Shown: positions 1-9,082, numbered from the stretch's first letter. The stretch: 64,000 bases of DNA from Paracoccus ravus (GCF_004522175.1 NZ_SDEB01000014.1:48650-112649), one strand, 5' to 3'. A program made the numbers and translations. Notes: generated from the sequence alone by a model not told the origin.

Positions 1-309
1 CCCATCGGCGACGGAACCCGCAAGGGGCTTTTCCGCGTAGAGATGCTTGCCTGCGTCAAGCGCGCGAAGACCGACCTCGACATGCGCCTTGGGGATGGTC
101 AGGTTCAGGATGATGTCGATGTCGTCGCGCGTCAGGATCTCATCCACGGTCAGGGCCGGGACGCCGTATTCCGCGCCCTTTGCCGCCGCGGCCTCGGGGC
201 GCAGGTCGGCCACGGCCCGCAGCGCGATTTGCGGAAAGAGCGCGCAGTTCTTCATGTAGATGTCGCTGATGACGCCGCAGCCGATGACGCCGATGCCCAA
301 GGGTGTCAT
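1..309 (-). CDS. Gfo/Idh/MocA-family oxidoreductase, N-terminal part (runs off window)
   Basis: The minus strand is open from an ATG at 309 to the window edge, giving the first 103 residues. The protein begins MTPLGIGVIGCGVISDIYMK, a Rossmann dinucleotide-binding glycine pattern (GxxGCGxIS). Near residue 95 it has the EKPLA motif that carries the conserved lysine of this NAD(P)-dependent sugar dehydrogenase family. Its ATG overlaps the stop of the upstream ABC ATPase gene (ATGA), so it is the next gene of the xyloside operon. Family knowledge suggests oxidation or isomerisation of a sugar or inositol-like substrate. The exact substrate cannot be told, and the C-terminal domain lies outside the window. 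Confidence 0.85.
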   Translation of the reverse strand, partial: MTPLGIGVIGCGVISDIYMKNCALFPQIALRAVADLRPEAAAAKGAEYGVPALTVDEILTRDDIDIILNLTIPKAHVEVGLRALDAGKHLYAEKPLAGSVADG

Positions 310-1316
310 GCGCGCGCCTCGATGCGCTGGCCGCGCTCGTCAAAGAGATGCAGGTTCGCGGGTTCCGGCGTCAGGAACAGCTTGTCGCCGACCTTGAGCC
401 GCATGTGACCCGGCAGGCGCACGGTGACGCTGTCGATGCCCTCGGCGCTCATATAGGCAATGGTGTCTGCGCCGAGCGTCTCCACGACTTCGGTGCGGGC
501 GTGCCATTGGCCGGAACTGCCATCGACGCGGATATGTTCGGGGCGGATGCCCGCGGTCCGCACGTCCTGCCGTCCGATCGAGCGACCCGGAAGCAGGTTC
601 ATCTTGGGCGAGCCGATGAAGGCCGCGACGAATTCGCTTGCCGGGCGGTCGTAAAGCTCCATCGGGGGGCCGATCTGCTCGATCCGGCCGCCATTCATCA
701 CGACGATCTGATCGGCCAGGGTCATCGCCTCGACCTGGTCATGGGTGACATAGATCATGGTCGATCCCAGCGAGCGGTGCAGCTGCGCCAATTCGATCCG
801 CATCTGGCCCCGAAGCGCCGCGTCCAGGTTCGAGAGCGGCTCGTCCAGCAGGAAAACCTTGGGGTTTCGCACGATCGAGCGACCGATGGCGACCCGCTGC
901 CTCTGCCCGCCGGACAATTGCGAGGGCTTGCGGTCCAGGTAGGTTTCCAGCGCGAGGATCTTTGCCGCATGGGCCACGCGCGCTTCGCGCTCGGCCTTGG
1001 GCATCTTTTGCAAGCGCAGGCCGAAATCGATGTTCTGCGCCACCGTCATATGCGGGAACAGCGCATAGGACTGGAACACCATCGAGATCTCGCGCTGCGA
1101 TGGCTCGGCCTCGGTGACGTTGCGCCCGCCGATCAGCACATTGCCGGCAGTGGGGGTTTCAAGCCCCGCGATCAGGCGCAGCAAGGTGGACTTGCCGCAG
1201 CCCGAGGGGCCGACCAGCACCGTGAACGAGCCATCCGGGACAAGCAGGTTCAGCTGGGGGATGATCGTCACGCCGCCGAAGGATTTGGTGATATTGTCGA
1301 GTCTGACCTCAGCCAT
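306..1316 (-). CDS. Sugar ABC transporter ATP-binding protein (MsmK/UgpC type)
   Basis: This 336-residue cytoplasmic ATPase energises the sugar importer encoded by the following permease and binding-protein genes. Walker A GPSGCGKST is at residues 36-44, the ABC signature LSGGQRQ at 134-140, and Walker B VFLLDEP at 154-160. After the nucleotide-binding domain comes a C-terminal OB-like regulatory extension typical of MalK/UgpC proteins, and the length is normal for that group. It lies 12 bases downstream of the GH43 gene and overlaps the downstream oxidoreductase by four bases. MsmK-type ATPases can serve several importers, so specificity comes from the partner genes. Confidence 0.93.
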   Translation of the reverse strand: MAEVRLDNITKSFGGVTIIPQLNLLVPDGSFTVLVGPSGCGKSTLLRLIAGLETPTAGNVLIGGRNVTEAEPSQREISMVFQSYALFPHMTVAQNIDFGLRLQKMPKAEREARVAHAAKILALETYLDRKPSQLSGGQRQRVAIGRSIVRNPKVFLLDEPLSNLDAALRGQMRIELAQLHRSLGSTMIYVTHDQVEAMTLADQIVVMNGGRIEQIGPPMELYDRPASEFVAAFIGSPKMNLLPGRSIGRQDVRTAGIRPEHIRVDGSSGQWHARTEVVETLGADTIAYMSAEGIDSVTVRLPGHMRLKVGDKLFLTPEPANLHLFDERGQRIEARA

Positions 1317-1328
1317 TCTGTCCTCCTG

Positions 1329-2939
1329 TCAGGCCTTGCGCGGCGCGTAGCGGAAATGGGAAAAATCTGCGGGGGTCGCGGTTCCCGCAATGTCATGCGC
1401 GCACATGCCGACAAAGGCGCCGGTATGGCTGCCGCAGGCATTGCCCGCGGCCTCGTCGGAAAGCAGCGAGGCATCGAGAACCAGCGGCAGGTCCTGCCAC
1501 TCGCCGCCCGGCAAGGCGTAGCGGAAGCGGAGCGCCTCACGATCGACCGAAACGCCCAGCCGGATCGCGCCTTCGGCCGGCAGGGGGATGGGCTGGGACA
1601 AGGGATATTCGACCGTGCCATGCGGATAGTCGCCCTTGACCGACATCACGATCAATTCGCGCGTGCCGTCCTCTGTCGCGGTGACCGCCAGATAGTGGAA
1701 CAGGAAGGCGTTGTAATAGCACAGCAACCCGGCCATTTGCAGATAGCCCTGCGGCGCGAACTCGACCTCTGTCTCGGCGTCATAGGCCCATTCGGTCTGG
1801 CGATGCATCACCACGGCATGTTCCCAGCGGTTGCCGGGGGATTCACGGCCAAAGATGCGCAGCCAGCCGGGACGATCCTCAAGCGAGAAGATGCGGTCCG
1901 CCTCGGGCGTGCGCAGCCATTGCAGCGGCTGGGGCAGCGGGCCGGGGGCAAAGTCGAATTCACGCTGCGGCTCGTCCCAGACCTGCAGGGGCAGGTCTGG
2001 GGCCGGAACCTCAAGGGCGGGCACATTGCCGCCATGGGCAAGACGCGGAAACTCGCCCGGTTCCCAGATCAGCTTCTGGATCGCGGTCTCGCGACCGCAG
2101 ACCGAGCGCTTCAGCCCCGGCAGAGGACGCGAGCACAGATGGACCATGTAGAATTCGCCATTCTGCGTCTCGACGATATCGGCATGGCCCGCGCGCTGCA
2201 GGGCCGCGTCCGGCGCATCCTTCGAGGTCAGCATGTGCTTTTTCGGGTCGGTCTCATAGGGGCCGAGCAGGTCGCGCGACCGGGCGATCGTGACGGCGTG
2301 GTTATATTCCGTCCCGCCTTCTGCGGTCAGCAGCCAGTACCACCCGTCGCGCTTGTAGAGATGCGGGCCTTCGGTCAGTTTGAGGTCGGTGCCGCGATAG
2401 ATATTCGTGACCGGCCCCACCAGACGTTGTTCCTCGACCGAATATTCCTGCAAGAGGATGCCGCCGAACTTGCCGCCCTTTTCGGTGTTGCGGTGGTTCC
2501 AGACCATGTTCAGCAGGTATTTGCGTCCGTCATCGTCATGGAACAGCGAAGGGTCGAAGCCCGACGAGTTCAGGTAGATCGGCTCGGACCAGGGGCCCTC
2601 GATATTCTCGGCGGTCACAAGATAGTTGCGGCTGTCCTTGAAGCCGCCGGTGCGGCGCTTGAGATTCGAGAAGATCAGCCAGAACTTGCCATCGGCATGG
2701 GTCAGGCAGGGGGCCCAGACACCGCCGGATTCCTCGGCGCCGCGCATGTCGAGCAGCGATTCCCGGTTCAACGGGCGGGTGACGAGGCGCCAGTTCTGCA
2801 GGTCGCGGGAATGGTGGATCTGGACGCCCGGAAACCATTCAAAGGTCGAGGTGGCGATATAGTAGTCATCGCCCACCCGGATGATCGAAGGATCGGGGTT
2901 GAAGCCGCGCAGGATCGGGTTCTGGATGATTGCATTCAT
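1329..2939 (-). CDS. GH43-family beta-xylosidase / arabinofuranosidase
   Basis: This 536-residue glycoside hydrolase has no signal peptide, so it should act in the cytoplasm on imported xylo- or arabino-oligosaccharides. The five-blade GH43 signatures are visible: NPDPS with the catalytic base at D16, GFDPSLF with the pKa-modulating acid at D129, and LTEGPH with the general acid at E190. The region after about residue 330 fits the beta-sandwich domain found in XynB-like enzymes of this length. It sits between the transporter permeases and the ATPase in one operon. Xylosidase versus arabinofuranosidase activity cannot be decided from sequence alone. Confidence 0.9.
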   Translation of the reverse strand: MNAIIQNPILRGFNPDPSIIRVGDDYYIATSTFEWFPGVQIHHSRDLQNWRLVTRPLNRESLLDMRGAEESGGVWAPCLTHADGKFWLIFSNLKRRTGGFKDSRNYLVTAENIEGPWSEPIYLNSSGFDPSLFHDDDGRKYLLNMVWNHRNTEKGGKFGGILLQEYSVEEQRLVGPVTNIYRGTDLKLTEGPHLYKRDGWYWLLTAEGGTEYNHAVTIARSRDLLGPYETDPKKHMLTSKDAPDAALQRAGHADIVETQNGEFYMVHLCSRPLPGLKRSVCGRETAIQKLIWEPGEFPRLAHGGNVPALEVPAPDLPLQVWDEPQREFDFAPGPLPQPLQWLRTPEADRIFSLEDRPGWLRIFGRESPGNRWEHAVVMHRQTEWAYDAETEVEFAPQGYLQMAGLLCYYNAFLFHYLAVTATEDGTRELIVMSVKGDYPHGTVEYPLSQPIPLPAEGAIRLGVSVDREALRFRYALPGGEWQDLPLVLDASLLSDEAAGNACGSHTGAFVGMCAHDIAGTATPADFSHFRYAPRKA

Positions 2940-2945
2940 GACGGA

Positions 2946-3776
2946 TCAGCCTTTGACTGCGCCACCGGTCAGACCGGCGACAATGTATTTCTGCGCGGCG
3001 ACGAAAAAGACGACGGCCGGCAGGATGGTGAGGGTGACGAAAGCGAGCGTGCGGTTCCATTCGACCGAGAACTCGCCGCGATACTGCATCATGCCCAGAG
3101 GCCAGGTGAACGCCTCGCGAGAGTTCAGCACCACGAGCGGCAGCAGGAAATTGTTCCAGCTCTGGACAAAGACGAAGACCCCGACAGTGGCCAGAATGGG
3201 CGTCGAAAGCGGCAGGGTGAATTGCCAGAAGAAACGGATATAGCTGCAGCCCTCGACATAGGCCGCCTCGAACAGTTCCTTGGGCAATTCGCTAAAGAAG
3301 GTCCGGAACAGCAGGATCGCCAGCGACAGGCCAAAAGCGGTCTGGGGCAGGATCACCGCCCAATAGGTGTCGAGCAGCCCCAGATCGCGGACCTGCACGA
3401 AAAGCGGCAGGATCGCGGTGGCAAAGGGAAACATCAGCCCCAGAGAAAGATATGAGAACAGCATCTTCGACCCGAAGAAGCGGACCTGCGCAAAGACATA
3501 GGCCGCGGCCGATCCGACCAGCAGTGTCAGCACCACCGTCGCCACCGAGATGATGAGCGAATTGCCCAGATAGCGCCAGAAGCCCGGGTCCGACAGGATG
3601 TCGGCATAGATGTCGAAGCGCCAGATTTCGGGCAGGCTCAGCGCGCTGGTCTGGATCTCGGTATTGGACTTGAACCCGCCCAGAACCGTGGCCGCCAGCG
3701 GTCCCAGCACGAAGCTTGCGACGATGCAGAGAAAGCCGACGCGGATAATCTCGCGAAGAATGTTTGAGCGGGTCAT
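2946..3776 (-). CDS. Sugar ABC transporter permease (MalG/UgpE family)
   Basis: This 276-residue inner-membrane protein has about six hydrophobic segments, beginning with one around residues 12-32. The EAA loop that docks on the ATPase is seen as EAAYVEGCSYIRFFWQ followed by LPLSTP near residue 185. It overlaps the other permease gene by four bases (3773-3776), which indicates translational coupling and a heterodimeric channel. It belongs to the CUT1 oligosaccharide importer class. The neighbouring GH43 enzyme points to a xylo-oligosaccharide or xyloside substrate. Confidence 0.92.
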   Translation of the reverse strand: MTRSNILREIIRVGFLCIVASFVLGPLAATVLGGFKSNTEIQTSALSLPEIWRFDIYADILSDPGFWRYLGNSLIISVATVVLTLLVGSAAAYVFAQVRFFGSKMLFSYLSLGLMFPFATAILPLFVQVRDLGLLDTYWAVILPQTAFGLSLAILLFRTFFSELPKELFEAAYVEGCSYIRFFWQFTLPLSTPILATVGVFVFVQSWNNFLLPLVVLNSREAFTWPLGMMQYRGEFSVEWNRTLAFVTLTILPAVVFFVAAQKYIVAGLTGGAVKG

Positions 3777-4699
3777 GCGGGCTTCCTCATGAACAGGCGC
3801 TGATAAAAGACCGCGACCAGCACGGCGGCGATGAACAGCACCACGCCAATGGCCGAGCCGTAGCCGATCTTCAGTCGTGCAAGGCCGAAAGTGTAAAGAT
3901 AGGTGACGATGGTATGGCTGGAATTGGCCGGGCCGCCATTGGTCAGCGGGATGACCACGTCAAAGACCTGCAGTGCGCCGATCACCGAGAAAAACACCGA
4001 GACGATGATCGCGGGCTTGATCATCGGGATCTGGACATGGCGGATCACGCCAAGACGGCTTGCGCCCTCGATCCGGGCGGCCTCGATCATGTCCTTGGGC
4101 ACACCTTGAAGTGCCGCGATATAGATCATCATGTGAAAGCCGAAATATTTCCACACGATCACGACCAGAACGGCGGTAAAGGCCCAGCTGCGGTCCGAGG
4201 TGATGAAATAGGGGTCAACGCCAAGGGCGCGGGTAATGTCAGCGACGACGCCGAAATTCCCGTCCATGATGAAGCTCCAGATCAGGCCGGCGGCGATCTC
4301 GGCAAGGATATAGGGCAGGAAGAAGATCAGCCGGAACGCCGTGTTTTCCGGCGTCCTGCGATAGATCAGCAGCGCCAACAGCAGGGCCAGCGGCAGCTGC
4401 ACGATCAGCGAGACCGCGATGACCTGCAGCGAGTTCACGACCGATTGCTGGAAGGCGGAATGCCCCATCATGCGCTCGAAATTCTCGAAGCCCACGAAAT
4501 CCGTCGGCGTGCCGTAGCCGTTCCAGTCGTAAAAGGCATAGAGGCCGGAACCGGCCAGCGGATAGATCACGAAAAGCGTGAAAAGCACCAGGGCCGGGGG
4601 CAGCAGGATCAAAGCGGCGCCCAACGGCCCGCTCAAGATCTTGCGGCGCGGCGTTGCGATGGCGGAATCTGCCTCCGCATGGGTGTTTACGGCAGCCAT
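3773..4699 (-). CDS. Sugar ABC transporter permease (MalF/UgpA family)
   Basis: This 308-residue inner-membrane permease is the partner of the downstream MalG-like protein. It opens with a short cytoplasmic tail, then the first transmembrane segment (GAALILLPPALVLFTLFVIY). The cytoplasmic EAA loop reads EAARIEGASRLGVIRHVQIP near residue 220. An imperfect hairpin at 4736-4760 separates it from the binding-protein gene upstream, an arrangement often used to make binding protein in excess of permease. CUT1 family; substrate inferred from the neighbouring glycosidase. Confidence 0.92.
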   Translation of the reverse strand: MAAVNTHAEADSAIATPRRKILSGPLGAALILLPPALVLFTLFVIYPLAGSGLYAFYDWNGYGTPTDFVGFENFERMMGHSAFQQSVVNSLQVIAVSLIVQLPLALLLALLIYRRTPENTAFRLIFFLPYILAEIAAGLIWSFIMDGNFGVVADITRALGVDPYFITSDRSWAFTAVLVVIVWKYFGFHMMIYIAALQGVPKDMIEAARIEGASRLGVIRHVQIPMIKPAIIVSVFFSVIGALQVFDVVIPLTNGGPANSSHTIVTYLYTFGLARLKIGYGSAIGVVLFIAAVLVAVFYQRLFMRKPA

Positions 4700-4735
4700 G
4701 GCGGCACTTGCCTCTTGTCTGGAAAGGTCAGGTCA

Positions 4736-4760
4736 GGCCGCGCCACGGAAAGGCGCAGCC
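4736..4760 (-). promoter_or_regulatory. Intercistronic hairpin between binding-protein and permease genes
   Basis: Bases 4736-4744 pair with 4752-4760, eight of nine pairs with a seven-base loop. It has no T-run, so it is better read as an mRNA-stabilising or attenuating hairpin than as a terminator. It lies in the 85-base gap after the binding-protein stop, a usual place for such structures in ABC importer operons. Confidence 0.5.
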
Positions 4761-4784
4761 TCGTTGTGTCGGGCGGGGGCGCGA

Positions 4785-6032
4785 CTAGCGGAAGTCCCAC
4801 GCCTCCTGAATGCGCTCGGCGGCGTCTTCCGGCGTCACGTCACCCGAAACCAGATCCGAGGAAATGTCATTGATCGTTCCTCCAACCGACGCACCAAGGA
4901 ACTGGTCGAGGAAGATCTGGTGGCTCGGAGCGGCTTCGAGCATCGCGTTGACCTCTTTGGTGAACGGCACTTCGATGGCGTCGCCCGCGCCCTGCATGAC
5001 AGGGACGTAAAGCGCGCGGCGCGCACCTTCACGCTGATGCTCGGCGTTGATGGCGAATTTCAGGAAGTCGATCGCCTCGGGCGGCGCGCCGGTCGTAACG
5101 GCAAAGCCATTGACCCCGCCAAGCGTCGCGGCGGGATCCCCCTTGCCCTCACCCAGCGACGGGAAGGGCATGATCCGGAGGCTGCCGTCCAGCAGCTTGC
5201 CCTGTTCGACGCCGATCGTCTGGGAATAGGCCCAGTCGCCCATCAGCATGAACGCGGCCTTGTTGTCGGCGAACATGGTATTGCTTTGCTCTTGCGCGGT
5301 GCTCAGCACGCCGGGCTGGAAGGGGTCCATGTCGATGAGCTGCTTGAAGCGCTCGCCCGCGCTGATGAAGGGCGCCGAGCGGAAGCCGTCGCCGCCATCC
5401 TCCATCGCCGCAGCGATCCCCTCGGGTCCGCCTTCGCGCAGGGCAAGATAGCTGTAATAGAAATGCAGCGGCCATTTGTCCTTGCCGCCGGCGACCAGCG
5501 GCGTGATCCCCGCTTCCTTGAGCTTGCCGACCGCAGCGAGGAAATCGTCCCAGGTCTTGATCGCGGCCAGATCGACCCCGGCCTTGTCGGTCAGGGACTG
5601 GTTGGCGAAGAAGACGACGACACGAGCCTCCATGGGCAGACCATAGATCGCGCTGTCCTTGGAAAAGGCGGCCAGCGCACTGGGAGAGAAGCTGTCGAGA
5701 TATTCCTTGTCGAGCGCGCCCGAGATGTCCTGAACCAGCCCGGCCTCGGCCTGATCGGCAAGGGTCAAGCCGGCCCAGCTATAGATCAGGTCCGGCCGCG
5801 CATCGGATTGCAGCATGGTGGGCAGCTTGGTCTTATAGGCTTCCGAGGCAAAATATTCGATCTCGACATCGACCTCGGGGTTTGCAGCCTCATATTCGGC
5901 GATGACGTCGGTCCAGAATTGCTTCAGGCCGGGGCTGTTCGATTCCGGGCGCAGGATCTTTACCGAGGTTTCGGCATGCGCGCCCAATGCGGCAAAAGCG
6001 CAAAGCGCCGCCGCTCCTAGAAGAACTTTCAT
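4785..6032 (-). CDS. Extracellular (periplasmic) sugar-binding protein of ABC importer
   Basis: This periplasmic solute-binding protein captures the sugar for the downstream permeases. The start chosen at 6032 gives MKVLLGAAALCAFAALGAHA, a clean Sec signal peptide with an AHA cleavage site, and is preceded by GGGAGGAGAG. A start 42 bases further upstream would add a hydrophilic tail before the signal and is less likely. The mature protein (about 395 residues) matches the SBP_bac_1 (MalE/UgpB-like) family in length and pattern. It is the first structural gene after the LacI regulator, and a LacI-like operator lies 47 bases upstream of its start. Confidence 0.9.
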   Translation of the reverse strand: MKVLLGAAALCAFAALGAHAETSVKILRPESNSPGLKQFWTDVIAEYEAANPEVDVEIEYFASEAYKTKLPTMLQSDARPDLIYSWAGLTLADQAEAGLVQDISGALDKEYLDSFSPSALAAFSKDSAIYGLPMEARVVVFFANQSLTDKAGVDLAAIKTWDDFLAAVGKLKEAGITPLVAGGKDKWPLHFYYSYLALREGGPEGIAAAMEDGGDGFRSAPFISAGERFKQLIDMDPFQPGVLSTAQEQSNTMFADNKAAFMLMGDWAYSQTIGVEQGKLLDGSLRIMPFPSLGEGKGDPAATLGGVNGFAVTTGAPPEAIDFLKFAINAEHQREGARRALYVPVMQGAGDAIEVPFTKEVNAMLEAAPSHQIFLDQFLGASVGGTINDISSDLVSGDVTPEDAAERIQEAWDFR

Positions 6033-6078
6033 CTTCTCTCCTCCCATCAAGCTCGTGGCTTCGAGCTTGCTCACAGTT

Positions 6079-6097
6079 GATTAACGTACATCAGAAA
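6079..6097. promoter_or_regulatory. LacI-type operator upstream of sugar-binding protein gene
   Basis: The 19-mer GATTAACGTACATCAGAAA matches the site at 7224-7242 at 16 of 19 positions. Its core TGATTAACGTACATCA is an imperfect palindrome (12 of 16 positions) centred on CG, the hallmark of LacI-family operators. It lies between the LacI-gene stop and the binding-protein start, the expected place for control of the importer operon. Confidence 0.6.
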
Positions 6098-6133
6098 CGC
6101 TGATTGGCAACCCTCAAATTTGGGCAAAAACCC

Positions 6134-7201
6134 TCATGGAAGATTGTCGCGCATGAAAATGTCGATGCTGATCTTTTCCTGCGCCTCAAGAGTGGGGCGG
6201 CCATCGACCAGCGAGGTGAGGATGCGGACCGCGCTGCGCACCTCGTGCCCGGCATCCTGATTGATCACCGCGTCGAAGGTGCCGTCGATCAGCGCGGCCC
6301 GGGCCGAGGGCGTCAATTCATGGACCACCACGGAAATCCGCTCGCGCGACTCTCTGGTCTTGAGCGCCTGGACAATCCCGCGATTGCCTGCCCCGATGCT
6401 GTAGATACCCGTGATCCGGTGATCTGCTGCGAGCTGCGCGGAAAGAACCTGCGCGACGGTTTCGGAATCGTCGCGTCCCTCGATCGGCGGCAGGCAGGTC
6501 AGATGCGGATATTCGCGCGCCATGACGGTTTCAAAGCCCAGCCTGCGCTCGACATGGTCGCGCAGCAGGGACGAGCCCATCACGATGGCAATATGCCCCG
6601 GCCGCGCACAGCATCGCCCCAGCAATCCGGCAGCGGTCCGGCCGGCGACCACATTGTCGATTCCTACGAATTTCGCGCGCTTTGACGTGGGCGTATCCGA
6701 GACCAGCGTCACGACATGAATGCCCCGCGCGACCAGCCGCGAGATCGCGTCCCGCACTTCCGGCGAATCCGTGGCCACGATGGCCACGCCGTCGATCTCG
6801 GCGGGGTCGAGCCCGTCCAGGACGGTGGCGAGGGCCCGACCTTCGAATGGCGGCACCAGCATGGTCTCGATCTCGATCCGGTCCATGCTGGTAAAGGTGG
6901 CGGTGCCAGCGACGGCATCGCGCAGCATATGCATGAAACTGTTCGTCCCTGCTGCCAGAATGAAGATCAGGCGGTAATGTCGTCGCTTGGACAGGTTCGC
7001 TGCCGCCATGTCGCGCTGATATCCAAGTCGCGCCATCGCATCGCCCACGCGTGCGGCAGTGGCTTTGCGCACGCCGGGGCGCTGGTTCAGGACGCGATCG
7101 ACGGTGGCCAGACTGACGCCAGCCTCGCGCGCCACGTCATGGACCGTGGGCCGTTTCATGCGGCCTTGCTCCGACACGCTGTCAGCTTTGTCTTGAGTCA
7201 C
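6134..7201 (-). CDS. LacI-family transcriptional regulator of the sugar operon
   Basis: This 355-residue DNA-binding regulator has a LacI helix-turn-helix from about residue 17 (PTVHDVAREAGVSLATVDRV) with the hinge ending near residue 70. A periplasmic-binding-protein-like effector domain fills the rest. A GTG start at 7201 is preceded by GGGAGGA at good spacing. An internal ATG 14 codons later would start directly at MKRPTVHDV and remains possible. It is co-directional with and 101 bases upstream of the sugar-binding protein gene. Two matching operators, one before each gene, suggest autoregulation plus control of the operon by an imported sugar. Confidence 0.9.
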   Translation of the reverse strand: MTQDKADSVSEQGRMKRPTVHDVAREAGVSLATVDRVLNQRPGVRKATAARVGDAMARLGYQRDMAAANLSKRRHYRLIFILAAGTNSFMHMLRDAVAGTATFTSMDRIEIETMLVPPFEGRALATVLDGLDPAEIDGVAIVATDSPEVRDAISRLVARGIHVVTLVSDTPTSKRAKFVGIDNVVAGRTAAGLLGRCCARPGHIAIVMGSSLLRDHVERRLGFETVMAREYPHLTCLPPIEGRDDSETVAQVLSAQLAADHRITGIYSIGAGNRGIVQALKTRESRERISVVVHELTPSARAALIDGTFDAVINQDAGHEVRSAVRILTSLVDGRPTLEAQEKISIDIFMRDNLP

Positions 7202-7223
7202 GATAGATCCTCCCGCTCCGGGT

Positions 7224-7242
7224 GATTATCGTACCTCATAAA
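7224..7242. promoter_or_regulatory. LacI-type operator upstream of the regulator gene
   Basis: GATTATCGTACCTCATAAA, 22 bases upstream of the regulator's GTG start, shares 16 of 19 bases with the site at 6079-6097 and has the same central CG. Its dyad symmetry is weaker than that of the other copy. The placement suggests autoregulation. Confidence 0.55.
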
Positions 7243-7369
7243 TGTGCAGGAACAAGTGCAAGGCCGTCATTATCTTAATCCTTGAATGCGACCTTGAGGC
7301 GCGCCCTCTCTGCGCTGCGACAGCCTGTGGGCGAGAGATGGTTCGACCCTGCCGCCCGTTGATGACGGC

Positions 7370-8608
7370 TCAGCGGTCCTCTGCTTGCGCCAGCAGGAAC
7401 CGCTTCACGGCCTGGTTTCCGGCCAGTTCCGCGGCGCGGCGGTATCTTGCTGCGGCCAGCGCGTGCTGACCGCAACGCCGCAGGCAATCCGCGATGGCCG
7501 CATGAAGTGCCGCGCTGTCTCGCAAATGGCCGCCCGCCTCGATATCCGCAAGATGGATCAGGCCCTCTTCGGGACCTTCGGCCATGGACCAAGCGACGGC
7601 GCGGTTCAGGGCGACCACGGAACTGGGGCAGATCGCGAACAGCCGGTCGTAGAGGCGAGCGATGCGCGGCCAGTCGATCTGGCCGGGGCAGGCATGACAG
7701 ACGGCGATCATCGCCTCAAGCAGATAGGGGGCGTCGCCCATCGCCAGCGCATCGGCTTTGGCCAGCGCTATGGTCCCGCGCAGAATCGCATGGTGGTCCC
7801 ATAGCCCACGATCCTGAGCCGTCAGCGGAACGGCGATGCCATCCGCGTCGCTTCTTGCGCGCAGACGCGAGGATTGCAACTCCATCAGCGCGAGCAGCGC
7901 CCAGGCTTCGGACCGGTCGGGCATCTTGCGCAGCAAGATCCGCGTGAGCCGGACTGCCTCGGCACAGAGATCGGGACGAACCGGGTCACACCCGCGGCTT
8001 GCGGCATAGCCTTCGGCAAAGATCAGATACAGGGTTTCAAGCACCGCAGCCACGCGCGGGTCGAACGCGGCGGCGCAGGGTATCTCGAAGGGTCGGGCCG
8101 TCATGCGCAGCGTCGCCTTGGCCCGGCTGATCCGTCGGGTCACGGCCTCTTCGCTGGTCAGGTAGGCGTGTGCGATCTCTTCGGCAGTCAGCCCCGCCAA
8201 CAGCCGCAGCGCAAGGGCTGCGGCCGAGCGATTGTCCAGCACGGGGTGGCAGGTCGCAAAGATCAGGGCCAGCAGGCTGTCGGGGTCATCGCTGTCGGAA
8301 AGCGGGCGTTCCGTATCCTGCTGCGGTTCCGCGTCCTCGGCCGCGATCAGGCCGTGTTTTCGCTCTTGCATCCGGCGGCGGCGCCATTCGTCCACCGCCT
8401 TGCGCCCCGCGACGGTGCGCAGCCAGGCGCCGGGATTGTCGGGCACGCCCGCGCGGGTCCAGACCTCAAGCGCGGTGACAAGCGCATCCTGCGCAAGATC
8501 CTCGGCCAAGGCCAGGTCGCCATGCAGATTGCGGGCAAGGCTGGCGATCAGCCGCGCCCGCTCGATCCGGAAAATGGCGTCGATGCGCGCAGCATCGGCA
8601 ACCGGCAC
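7370..8608 (-). CDS. ECF42-type RNA polymerase sigma factor with C-terminal extension
   Basis: This 412-residue sigma factor carries region 2 (about residues 15-80, AEDLAQDALVTALEVW), region 4 (about 110-170, GLTAEEIAHAYLTSEEAVTR) and a long helical TPR-like C-terminal domain of about 230 residues. That architecture, together with an adjacent DGPF-domain gene, is diagnostic of the ECF42 group, where the extension replaces a classical anti-sigma factor. It begins with GTG four bases after the stop of the YCII/DGPF gene. It probably activates the bicistron containing that partner. The inducing signal is unknown. Confidence 0.9.
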   Translation of the reverse strand: MPVADAARIDAIFRIERARLIASLARNLHGDLALAEDLAQDALVTALEVWTRAGVPDNPGAWLRTVAGRKAVDEWRRRRMQERKHGLIAAEDAEPQQDTERPLSDSDDPDSLLALIFATCHPVLDNRSAAALALRLLAGLTAEEIAHAYLTSEEAVTRRISRAKATLRMTARPFEIPCAAAFDPRVAAVLETLYLIFAEGYAASRGCDPVRPDLCAEAVRLTRILLRKMPDRSEAWALLALMELQSSRLRARSDADGIAVPLTAQDRGLWDHHAILRGTIALAKADALAMGDAPYLLEAMIAVCHACPGQIDWPRIARLYDRLFAICPSSVVALNRAVAWSMAEGPEEGLIHLADIEAGGHLRDSAALHAAIADCLRRCGQHALAAARYRRAAELAGNQAVKRFLLAQAEDR

Positions 8609-8612
8609 CGCT

Positions 8613-9035
8613 TTATCGCTTCATGCGTTGGGTCAGATCATCCCAGCGCTCGGACTGCCCTGGCTGGGCGGTGTCGGCGAAGTCCTCGGCTTCGTAAAGC
8701 GGCCTGATTTCCAGCACGCCCTCGCGTGGCATCGGCGGCGGGCAGCGGCGTGCCCATTCCACCGCCTCGTCCATGTCGCGGACCTGCCAGAGCCAAAATC
8801 CCGCCACCAGTTCATGGGTTTCGGCAAAGGGACCGTCGACCACCCGCCGCTCGTCTTTGCCGCGGATATGGACCCGCTTGGCCTTGGAACTGGGCTTGAG
8901 CCCATCCCCCGCCAGCAAGATCCCCGCATCGGCGAGTTGCTCGTTGAATTCGAGCATTTGTCCCAGCATCTCGGCCGAGGGCATCTCGCCTGCTTCGCTT
9001 TCTTCGGTCGCCTTGACCAGAACCATCACGCGCAT
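8613..9035 (-). CDS. YCII/DGPF-domain protein, partner of the ECF42 sigma factor
   Basis: This is a 140-residue soluble protein of the YCII-related family. The name-giving motif is present as VVDGPFAETHELVAGFWLW around residues 64-82. It has a ferredoxin-like alpha/beta pattern and a short charged C-terminal tail. The start at 9035 (MRVMVLVKA) follows GAGGAT. Genes of this family sit next to ECF42 sigma factors in many bacteria and are often the sigma target. The enzymatic or signalling role is not established. It ends four bases before the sigma gene, so the two are co-transcribed. Confidence 0.88.
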   Translation of the reverse strand: MRVMVLVKATEESEAGEMPSAEMLGQMLEFNEQLADAGILLAGDGLKPSSKAKRVHIRGKDERRVVDGPFAETHELVAGFWLWQVRDMDEAVEWARRCPPPMPREGVLEIRPLYEAEDFADTAQPGQSERWDDLTQRMKR

Positions 9036-9082
9036 CGTGTCATCCTCATTTTGACAGACCCTTCGGGGGCCCATGATGAGAT

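Noticed and set aside
303..3455. A 1050-codon open frame on the plus strand opposite the sugar operon
   Set aside because: It is antisense to the ATPase, GH43 and permease genes, which all have intact family motifs. Its own product is Arg/Gln/His-rich without any fold signature, a common artefact in GC-rich DNA.
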